From Hyphomonas sediminis (GTDB lineage: Bacteria > Pseudomonadota > Alphaproteobacteria > Caulobacterales > Hyphomonadaceae), in contig NZ_JAIEZP010000001.1 of the NCBI RefSeq assembly GCF_019679475.1, forward strand, positions 3,038,001 to 3,102,000: a stretch of 64,000 nt of DNA. The letters run 5' to 3'. The notes beneath the pieces are model-generated. The model did no database searches and was not told the DNA's origin. It saw only the letters and a list, made by a program, of their open reading frames with translations. Positions 53,390-63,000 of the stretch are shown here, one piece after another. A program made the translations under genes and the position numbers. Every line of letters starts with the position of its first letter. Positions within the stretch are counted from its first letter, which is position 1.

Positions 53390-53604
53390 GGTGGTGTCAA
53401 ACGAATGCGAACCAGTCTCCGATATTCGCGCGCGAGCGGACCTCAGGCAACAAGAAGTTCCCGCCATTCGCGAAGCGCGGCGTCGCGTCTGACTTTAAAG
53501 TTTGTCCGAGAGTAAAGATGCCTTTCGAGATTGAAATGGTTGTATACAGATGAGTGGATAGATGCGAATTTCTGAAGACTTCGCAGTCGCCGGAAACGCG
53601 ACAT
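53390..53604 (-). mobile_element. IS6-family fragment E
   Basis: A left end GGTGGTGTCAA and about 215 bases encode the last part of the transposase on the minus strand (NHFNLERHLYSRTNF, ALREWRELLVA). It is cut by the left end of intact IS6 copy F at 53605. It is embedded in the IS3 fragment on its left, giving a clear order of events: IS3, then E, then F. Confidence 0.85.
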
Positions 53605-54419
53605 GGTGCTGTCAGACAAATGCGAACCCGTCTCCGAAATTCGCAAGCGAGCGGGCATCAGACAACAAGAAGCTCGCGCCATTCACGAAGGGCGGCGTCA
53701 CGTAGTGATTTGAATCTGGCCCTCCCTTCGATGTTTCTCTGATGATTGAAATGATTGTGAACTGACGAATGGGCCGCAGCGAACTTCTGCAGACTTCGCA
53801 TCCGCCGGAAGCGCGACATCGCTCGCTCTCGTCGGTGGAACGGTTGGTGCGAATTTTCAGCACGATTGTTTAGGTGGCGGCCAATCTCGCGACGATTCGC
53901 GTTGCCTATCTCTTTCATCGCTGCGCCATATGACCGAAGCTTGTCCGTCACCACGACTTGCGGATTGCCATACCTTTTCATCGCTTTTCTGAGGAATTTC
54001 AGCGCTGCGTCCTTATCGCGCTTCTTCGTGACGTACGCTTCAAGTACCTCCCCTTCGTGGTCGACCGCCCGCCAGAGATAGTGCGTCTCGCCCCGGATCT
54101 TCACAAAGACCTCGTCCAAGTGCCAGCGCCACTGCGGAACCTGGCGCATCGCCTCAGATCTCCGCTTTCGGATCTTGTTCGCGAAGTAATTTCCAAACCG
54201 ATCCACCCAGAGCCGGACGCTTTCGTGACAAACATCAATGCCTCGCTCATGGAGAAGATCCTCGACATTCCTCAATGACAGCGGAAATCGAACGTACATC
54301 ATCACGCCAAGCTGGATAATCTCGGGCGACGTTTTGAAGTAGCGGAATGGGTTCTTGGCCATTTCCAAAGGCTAAGCCCCGGATTTCGCCGCTTCAACCC
54401 CGGTTGCGCTGACAATGCC
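53605..54419 (-). mobile_element. Intact IS6-family element F
   Basis: This 815-base element ends in GGTGCTGTCAG and CTGACAATGCC, with one full transposase frame. It has landed in IS6 fragment E on the left and borders the serine-recombinase relic on the right. No 8-base duplication is visible, as expected after IS6-type recombination between copies. Confidence 0.93.
53658..54362 (-). CDS. IS6-family transposase (copy F)
   Basis: This 234-residue transposase starts MAKNPFRYFKTSPEIIQLGVMMY. It has the N-terminal helix-turn-helix region (HERGIDVCHESVRLWVDRFG) and the DDE core: Asp in WHLDEVFVKI, Asp in VVTDKLRSYGAA, and Glu in NNRAENSHQPF. The length equals copy G. It looks functional. I start at 54362 by comparison with copy G; the frame extends two codons upstream to a TTG. 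Confidence 0.95.
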   Translation of the reverse strand: MAKNPFRYFKTSPEIIQLGVMMYVRFPLSLRNVEDLLHERGIDVCHESVRLWVDRFGNYFANKIRKRRSEAMRQVPQWRWHLDEVFVKIRGETHYLWRAVDHEGEVLEAYVTKKRDKDAALKFLRKAMKRYGNPQVVVTDKLRSYGAAMKEIGNANRREIGRHLNNRAENSHQPFHRRERAMSRFRRMRSLQKFAAAHSSVHNHFNHQRNIEGRARFKSLRDAALREWRELLVV

Positions 54420-55415
54420 TACCGAACCAAACCCCGGACCTTCAGCAATGGCCGAAAAGTCGGGGGCGAGTCGCTCAGGCGCGGTCACATTCATTTCCTG
54501 CTGCGTAATCCAATTTATGTTGGTCGCATTCGCCACAAGCGCGAAGTCCACGACGGTTTGCATGAGCCGCTCATCGATGAGGCGCTGTGGGACCGGGTTC
54601 AGGCAAAGCTTGGCGCGCAAGATAAACTTGGCCGGCGAAGCGCATCTGGCAATCGCCCCTTACTGACTGGCAAGCTGGTCGATGAAACCGGCGATCGGCT
54701 CACGCCGTCTCATGCGAGCAAAGGCCCTCGGCGTTATCGCTACTATGTGTCGTCTCGCCTTCTCGAAGGCAGAGGCAACCGCGCCGATGGCTGGCGCCTG
54801 CCCGCCAAGCAGCTCGAAACCCAGCTTGCCCAGGCTGTCAGCGAGTATCTCATCACCGCCGGACCTCAGATATTCCACAGCCCTACTGCAACACTCATTG
54901 AACAAAGTATGCCCAAGTTGGCGTCAATCTCGAACCTCGAGTCCCTGGAGCTCATCGCGCAATGCAAAATTTCAGAGGGGCAACTCCAACTGGAAATCGC
55001 CGCAAAACCTCTGGCCGAAAGGTTGAAGGTAAAGGAAACTGAATTGGCTGCATCATTTCTGAACTTCACCTCGCCCTTTCAGATCAAGCGCCGAGGCGTC
55101 GAAGCCCGTCTCATCATCGGCGGCGTTACATCCCGGACGGATGAAACATTGATCCGCGCCATTGCGCTGGCGCATGCCTGGGCAACAGAGCTTCGCGCCG
55201 GCACATCTATGACCACCCTCGCCGAGCGCCGCAGCTGCACGCTCGCCTTCATCCGTCAGCGTTTGCCGCTGGCGTTTCTCTCGCCCAGTATTATCGAGGC
55301 GATCCTCGCAGGTCGCCAGCCTCACGACCTGACGCTCACAAAGCTGATCACCCATCCTATTCCGCTCGATTGGGATGATCAGTGGGCAGACCTCGGCTTT
55401 TCAACCAGCGCCTGA
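54420..55415 (+). pseudogene. Large serine recombinase, N-terminus lost
   Basis: In frame from the IS6 boundary, the sequence reads FSNGRKVGGESLRRGHIHFLLRNPIYVGRIRHK, then VHDGLHEPLIDEALWDRVQAKL, the recombinase domain found in large serine recombinases. NRPLLTGKLVDETGDRLTPSH with GPRRYRYYVSSRL follows, the zinc-ribbon-like segment. The catalytic resolvase domain that should precede it is absent and must have been removed when IS6 copy F formed this junction. About 331 codons remain. It marks a former integrative element. Confidence 0.88.
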
Positions 55416-55428
55416 TACCGCCACCTCA

Positions 55429-55613
55429 TTCCCTGCTTTTGCAAAGGCCTTCCCTGTTTGGGCCAGGAAAATTCCCTGTTCCGCGTTTAGGGAATTTGCG
55501 CGCATCTCCCTGAAATGAACGGCGATTTATCGGGCCTGTCAGAGGCATTCCCTGATCTTTTGCGGAAATTCCCTGTAAATTGGCCTGGAACAGGGAAAAT
55601 GGCGATAAGGGAA
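55429..55613. repeat. TTCCCTG short-repeat array
   Basis: Five exact TTCCCTG copies and one CTCCCTG variant, plus three inverted copies (CAGGGAA, AGGGAA), are scattered over 185 bases directly after the recombinase relic. The spacing is irregular, so it is not a CRISPR or simple tandem repeat. It may be a binding or attachment region of the recombinase element. The rest of the 55416-55768 interval holds no gene. Confidence 0.6.
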
Positions 55614-55702
55614 CTGTTGCAAAAGCCGAACAGAGACGAGGCGCCAATAAGCGCCAAAAAATTCGCTGATACGGAAAACGGAGACCGCAGCCTCGCGCCA
55701 AA

Positions 55703-55720
55703 CCCCGCCTGTTTGCGGGG
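55703..55720 (+). terminator. Intrinsic terminator
   Basis: CCCCGC and GCGGGG pair around a six-base loop and are followed by TTTTGG on the plus strand. It is a short GC-rich hairpin about 290 bases after the recombinase stop and shortly before IS6 copy G. Confidence 0.6.
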
Positions 55721-55768
55721 TTTTGGGGGTCCCTAACGGAACTATCTCAAAATCTGAAAATGACTGGC

Positions 55769-56583
55769 GGTGGTGTCAGGCTAATGCGAACCCGTCTCCG
55801 AAATTCGCGCACACGCAGGTGCTAGGCTACAAGAAGGTCGCGCCATTCGCGAAGAGCGGCGTTCCTGTTAGCTTTGAAGGTTGATCGCGAGTAGAGATGC
55901 CTCTCCAGGTTAAAATGATTGTGTACAGACGAATGGGCTGAGGCGAACTTCTGCAAACTTCGCATTCGCCTGAAGCGCGACATCGCGCGCTCTCGTCGCC
56001 GGAATGGCTGGTGTGAATTTTCAGCTCGATTGTTGAGATGGCGGCCCGTCTCGCGACGGCGTACATTGCCAATCTCTTTCATCGCGGCACCGTAGGAGCG
56101 GAGCTTGTCCGTGACGACTACCACTGGATTACCATACCGTTTCATCGCTTTTCTGAGGAATTTCAGGGCTGCAGCTTTGTCGCGTTTCTTCGTGACGTAC
56201 GCTTCAAGCACCTCCCCTTCGTGATCGACCGCACGCCACAGATAATGCGTCTCGCCGCGGATCTTCACAAAGACCTCGTCCAGATGCCAGCGCCACTGCG
56301 GCACCTGGCGCATCGCCTCCGACCTCCGCTTACGGATCTTGTTCGCGAAATAGGTGCCGAAACGGTCGGCCCATTGCCTGATCGTTTCGTGACAGATATC
56401 GATACCTCGCTCATGAAGGAGGTCTTCGACATTGCGAAGCGACAACGGAAAGCGGATGTACATCATCACGCCAAGCTGGATGATTTCAGGCGAGGTCTTG
56501 AAGTAGCGAAACGGATTTTGGGCCATTTACCGAGGTTACGCCTCTGGAATTGCCTTCTCAAGGCCGTTTGCCCTGACACTACC
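55769..56583 (-). mobile_element. Intact IS6-family element G
   Basis: This 815-base element ends in GGTGGTGTCAG and CTGACACTACC (ten of 11 match as inverted repeats), with a full transposase. On the right it cuts into IS6 copy H. With copy F it flanks the recombinase relic in direct orientation, the arrangement of an IS6-type translocatable unit. Confidence 0.93.
55822..56526 (-). CDS. IS6-family transposase (copy G)
   Basis: This 234-residue transposase starts MAQNPFRYFKTSPEIIQLGVMMY. The DDE triad is visible in WHLDEVFVKI, VVTDKLRSYGAA and NNRAENSHQPF. It is closely similar to copy F but differs at scattered positions, mostly near the C-terminus (RHLYSRSTFKANRNAA), so the two are related but not a recent identical duplicate. 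Confidence 0.95.
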   Translation of the reverse strand: MAQNPFRYFKTSPEIIQLGVMMYIRFPLSLRNVEDLLHERGIDICHETIRQWADRFGTYFANKIRKRRSEAMRQVPQWRWHLDEVFVKIRGETHYLWRAVDHEGEVLEAYVTKKRDKAAALKFLRKAMKRYGNPVVVVTDKLRSYGAAMKEIGNVRRRETGRHLNNRAENSHQPFRRRERAMSRFRRMRSLQKFASAHSSVHNHFNLERHLYSRSTFKANRNAALREWRDLLVA

Positions 56584-57054
56584 ACCACAACCTCTGGGTT
56601 TCCATAGCGTTTCATGGCTTTTCTCAGGAATTTCAACGCCGCAGCCTTCTCGCGCTTCTTCGTGACATAGGCTTCCAGTACGTCTCCTTCATGGTCCACA
56701 GCGCGCCAAAAGGTAGTGCGTCTGGCCTCGAATTTTCACGAAGACCTCATCCAGGTGCCAGCGCCATTGGTTGACCCGGCGCATCGCCTCAGATCTCCGC
56801 TTACGGATTTTATCTGCGAAATATGTCCCTAATCGATCGACCCAGAGACGCACGCTTTCGTGGCAAATGTCGATGCCGCGTTCATGGAGCAGGTCTTCAA
56901 CGTTCCTCAATGACAACGGAAATCGAACATACATCATGAGCGCAAGCTGGATGATCTCGGGCGAGGTTTTGAAGTAGCGGAACGGGTTCTTGGTCATCTT
57001 CCGAGGCTAAACGCCCCTGCCCTACGCCTCAAGGCCGTTTGCCCTGACAATGCC
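56584..57054 (-). mobile_element. Truncated IS6-family copy H
   Basis: The right end CTGACAATGCC and the first half of the transposase gene remain (MTKNPFRYFKTSPEIIQLALMMY to WHLDEVFVKIRGQTHYL, then a frameshift near 56705 and DHEGDVLEAYVTKKREK). The left half is removed at the boundary with copy G. It is the last IS6 copy before the metal-efflux genes. Confidence 0.9.
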
Positions 57055-57197
57055 ACAACGCCCACCCTCGCCCAAGACCTGTTTATGGAGTCTCGTCCAG
57101 GCCATTTATGTCTCTGACATCTGTCCTTGATACCTGAAGCCAAGAGTAGATGCCGATCGGGTCAACCCTCCTACAGATTTGATTAGTAAAAAACCAT

Positions 57198-57214
57198 TGT
57201 CAGCGGCATGTCAG
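57198..57214 (+). promoter_or_regulatory. TGTCAG direct repeat upstream of the response regulator gene
   Basis: TGTCAG occurs twice with an 11-base period (57198-57203 and 57209-57214), 38 bases before the start of the response regulator. OmpR-type regulators bind direct repeats of this spacing. The same arrangement precedes the efflux operon, which supports a real operator. Confidence 0.5.
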
Positions 57215-57251
57215 TAAGATGCAGGATACGTGATAAAAAAACGAGTAACCC

Positions 57252-57926
57252 ATGCGGATATTGATCATTGAGGACAATCAGGCCCTGCGTGCGCTCCTTG
57301 TCGAGCGGCTTGGCGTGCGCGGTATCGATGCCGATCAGGCCGCCGGTCTGGGCGATGCGGCGCACCTCATCGCATCCAGTCACTATGATGCGCTTCTCCT
57401 CGATCTTGGCCTGCCCGATGGCGACGGGTTGAACTGGCTGGCGACTTTGCCGAAATCGCGCCCGCCAGTGCTGGTCCTGACAGCGCGCGGCACGCTTCAC
57501 GAGCGGGTCAAGGGGCTCGATACCGGTGCCGATGACTATCTGGTCAAGCCTGCCGAGGCCGAGGAAATCGCCGCGCGCCTTCGCGCAATCATGCGCCGTC
57601 CCGGAGAAAGGGAGCGCGTGCGCCTGTCATGCAACGAATTGATACTGGAACTCGCCACACGCGAAGTCTGGTACGGGGCGGTTCCCATCGCGCTGGGAAG
57701 GAAGGAACTACAAATGCTGGAAATCCTGTTGCGCAATTGCGGCCGGGTTGTGCCTCGTGAGCGGATCGAAGCGGCGGTCTATGGCGCCGATGAAGCGGTG
57801 ACGCCAAATGCTCTGGAGGCGCTGGGGTCGCGTCTGCGAAAACGTTTGTCGGAGGCGGGCGCGGAAAACATCCTGCACGCTGTCAGGGGCGTCGGTTACT
57901 ATCTCGGTCAGCGGACAGTCGCATGA
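57252..57926 (+). CDS. OmpR-family response regulator
   Basis: This 224-residue protein has a receiver domain with acidic E7/D8, phosphoacceptor Asp51 in LLLDLGLPDGDGL, Thr in LVLTARG and Lys in YLVKPAEAEE. The C-terminal winged helix (LGRKELQMLEILLRNCGRVVPRERIEAAVYG, then LRKRLSEAGAENILHAVRGVGYYL) is complete. The stop overlaps the kinase start by four bases (ATGA). It probably activates its own operon and the efflux operon when metal is present. Confidence 0.95.
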   Translation: MRILIIEDNQALRALLVERLGVRGIDADQAAGLGDAAHLIASSHYDALLLDLGLPDGDGLNWLATLPKSRPPVLVLTARGTLHERVKGLDTGADDYLVKPAEAEEIAARLRAIMRRPGERERVRLSCNELILELATREVWYGAVPIALGRKELQMLEILLRNCGRVVPRERIEAAVYGADEAVTPNALEALGSRLRKRLSEAGAENILHAVRGVGYYLGQRTVA

Positions 57927-58927
57927 GGTCTATTCGCTTTCGATTGCTGACAGGCTTTGCCGTGTCCGGGCTCATCGGCGCGTGTGTTCTGGCGATCACT
58001 GTCGTGCTGCAATACGATCTCCTTTCATCGTCGGCGCCTTCGAATGAGACGGCCCGGGCTGAAATCCTCGAACATGTGATCCTGCCGCTGGTCGTCTTTC
58101 TGGTCCTCTTCGCCACCGGAGCCGTTCTGGTTGTCCGACAGGTGGAGACCGAACTCACCGAAACTGCAAAGGAGATCAGCCAGGCCGCCGCCGAGCTCAA
58201 GAGTTACGATCCGGATCTGGCAGAATTCCCGAATGAACTTCGCCCCTTTGTCCGGGCTGTGAGCGGGTTGACCAAGCGATTGTCGGGACATGCCAGGCGT
58301 CAGGAAGCCTTTGCCGCGGACGCGGCGCACGAGCTCAAGACTCCACTGGCCCTGCTCGCGCTTGAACTCGACAAGCTCTCGGAAACGGATGCCCAACGGT
58401 TTCGTGACCACATCCGTTCCCTGTCGGACATGATCGACCAGTTCCTCCTGCTCTCGCGCAGCAATGCAGCGGAGATCGCCGGGCCGAGTTTCCTTATCGA
58501 TCCCTCATCACTGGTCCGCTCAATTGTTGAGGAACTGGCGCCGTCTGCGATCGAGGCCGGACGCGAACTCTCCTGCCAGACGGTGAACGCCGCGTTCATC
58601 ACGGGGCTTGAGGAGGCGATCGCCGCAGCCGTTCGCACGCTGGTGAGCAACGCGATCCGGGCAACGCCGCCTGGCGGGCAGATTGTGGTTGTCGCGGGTC
58701 CCGGGCCAATGATCAGTGTTCTCGATGATGGGCCGGGTCTGGATCCGACCGCGCTCGAACATCTGAAGGCCCGCGGCGTGCGCGCTGACAGTGCACCTGG
58801 CGGGGCCGCAGGCCTCGGGCTGGCCATCGCCGACCGCATTGCCGAAGCCCATGGGGGCGAGTTGCAGACCTGTCGTCCAGGCGCGAACGGACTTCGCCTC
58901 ATTTTTCCGTCTCATTTGAGTGTTTGA
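57923..58927 (+). CDS. Sensor histidine kinase of metal efflux locus
   Basis: This is a 334-residue kinase. Two helices (about 10-30 and 52-72) enclose a short periplasmic loop of about 21 residues, small for a classic metal sensor. A linker leads to the H-box AADAAHELKTPLALLALEL (His136). The N-box VSNAIRATPPGG, the DDGPGLD box and the GLGLAIADRIAEAHGG box complete the ATPase. It pairs with the response regulator upstream. A metal ligand is inferred from the adjacent RND pump. Confidence 0.93.
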   Translation: MRSIRFRLLTGFAVSGLIGACVLAITVVLQYDLLSSSAPSNETARAEILEHVILPLVVFLVLFATGAVLVVRQVETELTETAKEISQAAAELKSYDPDLAEFPNELRPFVRAVSGLTKRLSGHARRQEAFAADAAHELKTPLALLALELDKLSETDAQRFRDHIRSLSDMIDQFLLLSRSNAAEIAGPSFLIDPSSLVRSIVEELAPSAIEAGRELSCQTVNAAFITGLEEAIAAAVRTLVSNAIRATPPGGQIVVVAGPGPMISVLDDGPGLDPTALEHLKARGVRADSAPGGAAGLGLAIADRIAEAHGGELQTCRPGANGLRLIFPSHLSV

Positions 58928-58967
58928 TTGTCGCAGCTCAGCAGAAATTGAACGCGGTTCGGCGCCC

Positions 58968-58984
58968 TGTCAGTCTCACGTCAG
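58968..58984 (+). promoter_or_regulatory. TGTCAG-type direct repeat upstream of the efflux operon
   Basis: TGTCAG at 58968-58973 and CGTCAG at 58979-58984 repeat with the same 11-base period as the element before the response regulator gene. It lies 55 bases before the membrane-fusion protein gene and is the likely binding site of that regulator. Confidence 0.5.
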
Positions 58985-59039
58985 CGAGAATTGATAGCAG
59001 GCGGAAGATATCCAACATTGCCTGGGGCTTCTGCGGACA

Positions 59040-60095
59040 ATGCGCATTTTTGCAGTGATTATTTCGGTTATGCTCGTCCTGATCGGCAACGGGGCCGCTC
59101 TTGCTCAGGGCATCGAACTCACGGCTGCGCAACGCAAGGCACTTGGTATTGAAACAGTCTCTGTGAGCTCCGCCCTGAACCGCCCGGGAGCACGCACATT
59201 CGCAGGGAATGTCATCATTCCCCCCGGCGACAGCACACCCGTCACGTCACCCTTTAACTCGGTGCTTGTCGAACTGCTCGTCGTTCCGGGATCCACCGTG
59301 ACTGCGGGCACCCCCGTCGCACGCCTCTACAGCCCAGATTATGAGGCCAGTCGCGCGGACCTTCAAACACGGTCTCTCAATGCAACGCATCTACGCGAAC
59401 TTGCCGAGCGAACGGAGACACTTGGCACCTTGGGCCTGAGGTCGCAGCAGGAAATTGATGAAGCGCGTCACGACGCGGCGTCGGCGCAACTCGCCTATGA
59501 AACGCTCAGAAGAAGTCTTTCGATCGTGCAGCCGGCTTCAGGTTCGGGCGAGTTTATTCTAACGGCTTTGAGAGACGGAGACGTCGTGCAGCTGCCTGTC
59601 GCGCCGGGGCAATCTGTGGACCGCGCGGAGCCTGTGGTGATCATCCGGGCCGGTGACAGCCAATGGATGATGGTGGCAGTGCCTGAAGACATCGCCGCAG
59701 GACTGGCGACGGGCGTTTCGGTTCGCCTTGAAGCCACAGGCGAGACCGGTGAAATCGTCGCGCTCGATCCTCAGATCAATCCGGTCACTCGCTCGGTGGA
59801 TGTCTATGTGATCCTGCCGCAAGAGCGCAACTGGCGGGTTGGGCAACTCGTCGATGTGGCGTTCTCTGACGGGGCCCCTGGTAAGGCGGCCTACAGAGTC
59901 CCAGCGCGCGCCATCGTCCGCTTTGGTGCCGAAGCGGCTGTTTTTGTTGACCGGCCCGGCGGCGTGGAACGCATCCTGGTTGAGATCGTCTCGCAGGACC
60001 GCTCGGTTGCCCTTGTTTCGGGTGACCTCAAGGCGGGTGACCGCGTCGTCGTTTCGGGCCTTGCCGCGCTCAAGAATATTCTGGAGGCGGAGTGA
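59040..60095 (+). CDS. RND efflux periplasmic adaptor (membrane-fusion) protein
   Basis: This is a 351-residue adaptor of the CusB/CzcB class. The signal peptide ends ALAQG. Landmarks are PVTSPFNSVLVELLVVPGSTVTAGTPVARLYSPDYEAS (lipoyl-like region), a helical hairpin with LRELAERTETLGTLGLRSQQEIDEARHD, a beta-barrel region around TGVSVRLEATGETGEI, and a C-terminal GDRVVVSGLAALKN. It is short, without the extra N-terminal metal-binding domain of many CusB proteins. It links the RND pump to the TolC-like protein. The end overlaps the RND start. Confidence 0.92.
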   Translation: MRIFAVIISVMLVLIGNGAALAQGIELTAAQRKALGIETVSVSSALNRPGARTFAGNVIIPPGDSTPVTSPFNSVLVELLVVPGSTVTAGTPVARLYSPDYEASRADLQTRSLNATHLRELAERTETLGTLGLRSQQEIDEARHDAASAQLAYETLRRSLSIVQPASGSGEFILTALRDGDVVQLPVAPGQSVDRAEPVVIIRAGDSQWMMVAVPEDIAAGLATGVSVRLEATGETGEIVALDPQINPVTRSVDVYVILPQERNWRVGQLVDVAFSDGAPGKAAYRVPARAIVRFGAEAAVFVDRPGGVERILVEIVSQDRSVALVSGDLKAGDRVVVSGLAALKNILEAE

Positions 60096-63000
60096 TGGGG
60101 CTTCTAGACCGCCTGATTGCCTTTTCGCTGACCCAGCGCGTCTTCATTCTCGGCGCGGCCCTGGTCCTTTTCGCCGCCGGGGGGTATGCGGCCCTGAAGC
60201 TCCCGATCGATGCGTTTCCAGAGATCGCGCCGACGCAGGTGAAGATCATAATGAAGGCGCCAGGCATGACGCCGGAGGAGGTCGAGTCCCGGGTTGTGCG
60301 CCCCCTGGAAGCCGAGCTGCTTGGTATCCCGAACCAGGTCATCATGCGGGCCCAGGCCAAATATGCCATTGCCGACATAACCATCGACTTCACCGATGGT
60401 ACGGACATTTACTGGGCGCGCCAACAAGTCTCCGAACGGTTGGCGATTGTGCGCGAGGACCTTCCTGGGACGGTTGATGGTGGCCTTGCGCCGATTTCAA
60501 CCGCCTTATCCGAGATCTTCATGTTTACCCTCGAAGGCGACGCGTTCTCGCTTGAGGAAAAACGCAGCCTGCTGGACTGGACGATCCGGCCCGCCTTACG
60601 CGGCATTGATGGTGTCGCCGACGTCAATGCGCTTGGCGGCCGGGTCGTAACCTATTCGGTCGTGCCCGATCAGGCGGCCATGGCGGCGTCGGGCATCAGC
60701 CTGTCCATGCTTCGCGAAGCTCTGGAGCTGAATAACAGTAATGATGGGGCAGGCCGTATAAGTGAAGGTGAAGAAGCCCTCGTCGTGCGATCAGTGGGAG
60801 CGGCGAGCGGAGTACAGGACCTCGCCGAACGAGTGATCACCGAGCGCAACGGAACTGTCGTGCGGATAAGCGATGTCGCCCGCGTCGAAACCGGGTCGCT
60901 GACACGGTATGGCTCGGTGACGCGTGACGGCCTCGGAGAGACCGTACAGGGCATTATCGTATCGCGGCGCGGTGCGGACGCACGACTTGTTGTGCAGGAG
61001 GTTCAAGCGAAGCTGGCCGAACTGGAGAACAGTTTTCCTGAGGGCTTGACGGTGTCGGTATTCTACAATCGCGCCGAACTCATCGAGACGGCTGTTGGCT
61101 CTGTTACAGAGGCACTCCTGATCGCCATTGGCCTCGTGATTCTGTTGCTGATCCTGTTTCTCGGGGACTGGCGCGCGGCACTTGTTGTCAGTCTGATCCT
61201 TCCTGCAGCGATGCTCGCGACCTTTATCCTGATGCGCATCTTCGGTCTGACCGCGAACCTGATGAGCCTTGGCGGACTCGCCATCGCGATTGGCATGATC
61301 GTGGACGGCGCCATTGTCGTGGCTGACAATGCGGTGGAGCGGTTGCGGATGAACCGGCAGGCGAACCCGCTCCATGTCATTTACCGTGCGGCCAGCGAAG
61401 TGGCACTTCCGACTTCGTCGGGAGTCTTCATAATCTGTCTCGTCTTCCTGCCATTGCTCACCCTTCAGGGCTTGGAGGGAAAGCTGTTCGCACCGGTGGC
61501 GCTTGCGATTGTCTTCGCTCTGGGATCGGCTCTGCTCCTGGCTTTCACACTGATACCGGTTCTGGCGTCCTATCTCCTGAAACGAAAAGCCGGCGGCGAA
61601 ACAGTCGTAATGCGACTGCTTACACCCGCCTATGAAGCGACACTTGGTATCGTCCTGAAACGCCCTTCGCTGATCTACGCGCTGGCGGCGATCAGTGCCG
61701 TGATTGCGGTGGTCGCTTACCAGAATACCGGGAAGACCTTCATGCCGACCATGAATGAAGGCGATGTCGTGATGCAGGCCGCCTCGCTCCCCTCGATCAC
61801 GCTCAACCAGAGCGAGGCAGACGATCTGCGGATGGAGGCCGCCATTCTTGCGGCTGTACCTGAGGTCGAGCATGTCATCGCGCGCGTGGGTTCCGATGAA
61901 CTCGGCCTGGACCCGATGGGCCTGAATGAAAGTGACATGTTCCTGCAGCTTGCCCCACGCGAGACCTGGCGCGGACCGAACACCGACTGGCTTGTCGGCG
62001 AGATCCGGTCCGTCGTCGATGATTTCGTCGGCATCGAAACGGCCTTTACCCAGCCGATCGAGATGCGGGTGTCCGAGCTGCTGACTGGCTCGCGCGGTGA
62101 TCTGGCCATCAAAATCTTCGGCACCGACTATGACACTCTGGCCGATCTGGCCGGGCAGATCGAATCAGTTGTCGCCGGTATTCCGGGAGCCTCCGATGTG
62201 TTCACAACGTCCAACGACGTCTCTGAATACCTCCAGATCGACATCAATCCCCAGCGCGCCGGGCGCTATGGATTTACCGTTGTCGATATTCAGGAAGAGC
62301 TTCGCGCACGGTTCGAAGGCGTGACGGTCGGCGAAATCATCGAGCCTGGCCGGCGAACGCCCATACTGGTGCGATATGATCGTGAGGTGACCAGCAGCGT
62401 CCCGGATGTCTCGCAGATCAACCTGGTCAACCCGCAGGGCATTCGTGTGCCCTTGAATGAAGTTGCCACGATCGAAAGAGTGTCAGGCCTGGCTGCGGCA
62501 GCCAGGGAAAATGCCTCGCGCTACGCTGTGGTCCAAGCCTTTGTCGAGGGCCGGGATCTGGTCAGCTTCGTGAATGACGCTCAGCGTGGAGTAAGCGAGC
62601 AGATCGACTTGCCGACTGGTTACACGCTGGAGTTCGGAGGTGAGTTTGAAAATCAACGCCGCGCCTCGGCGCGCCTCATACTGATGGTCCCGCTTTCGAT
62701 CGGACTTATTTTCATCGTTCTGTTTGTCACCCTGCGATCCCTGCGCCAGTCGCTCCTCATCCTGTTCAACATCCCGTTTGCCCTTGTCGGCGGGATCATC
62801 GCGCTGAGCCTTTCGGGGGAATACCTGTCAGTGCCGGCATCGGTTGGCCTGATCGCACTACTTGGCGTGGCGGTGCTGAACGGGCTGGTTCTTGTCACCT
62901 GTTTCAACGATCTGCACCTCGTTGGTCATCCCCTTGAGAAGGCGGTCCAGATCGGTTCGGTCCGCCGCCTTCGGCCCGTGCTGATGACGGCGACGACTGC

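Noticed and set aside
57041-57054. IS6 end read as part of the TGTCAG operator of the two-component system
   Set aside because: The IS6 end contains TGTCAG once and in reverse orientation. The operator repeat at 57198-57214 is separate, has an 11-base period and recurs at 58968, where there is no IS.
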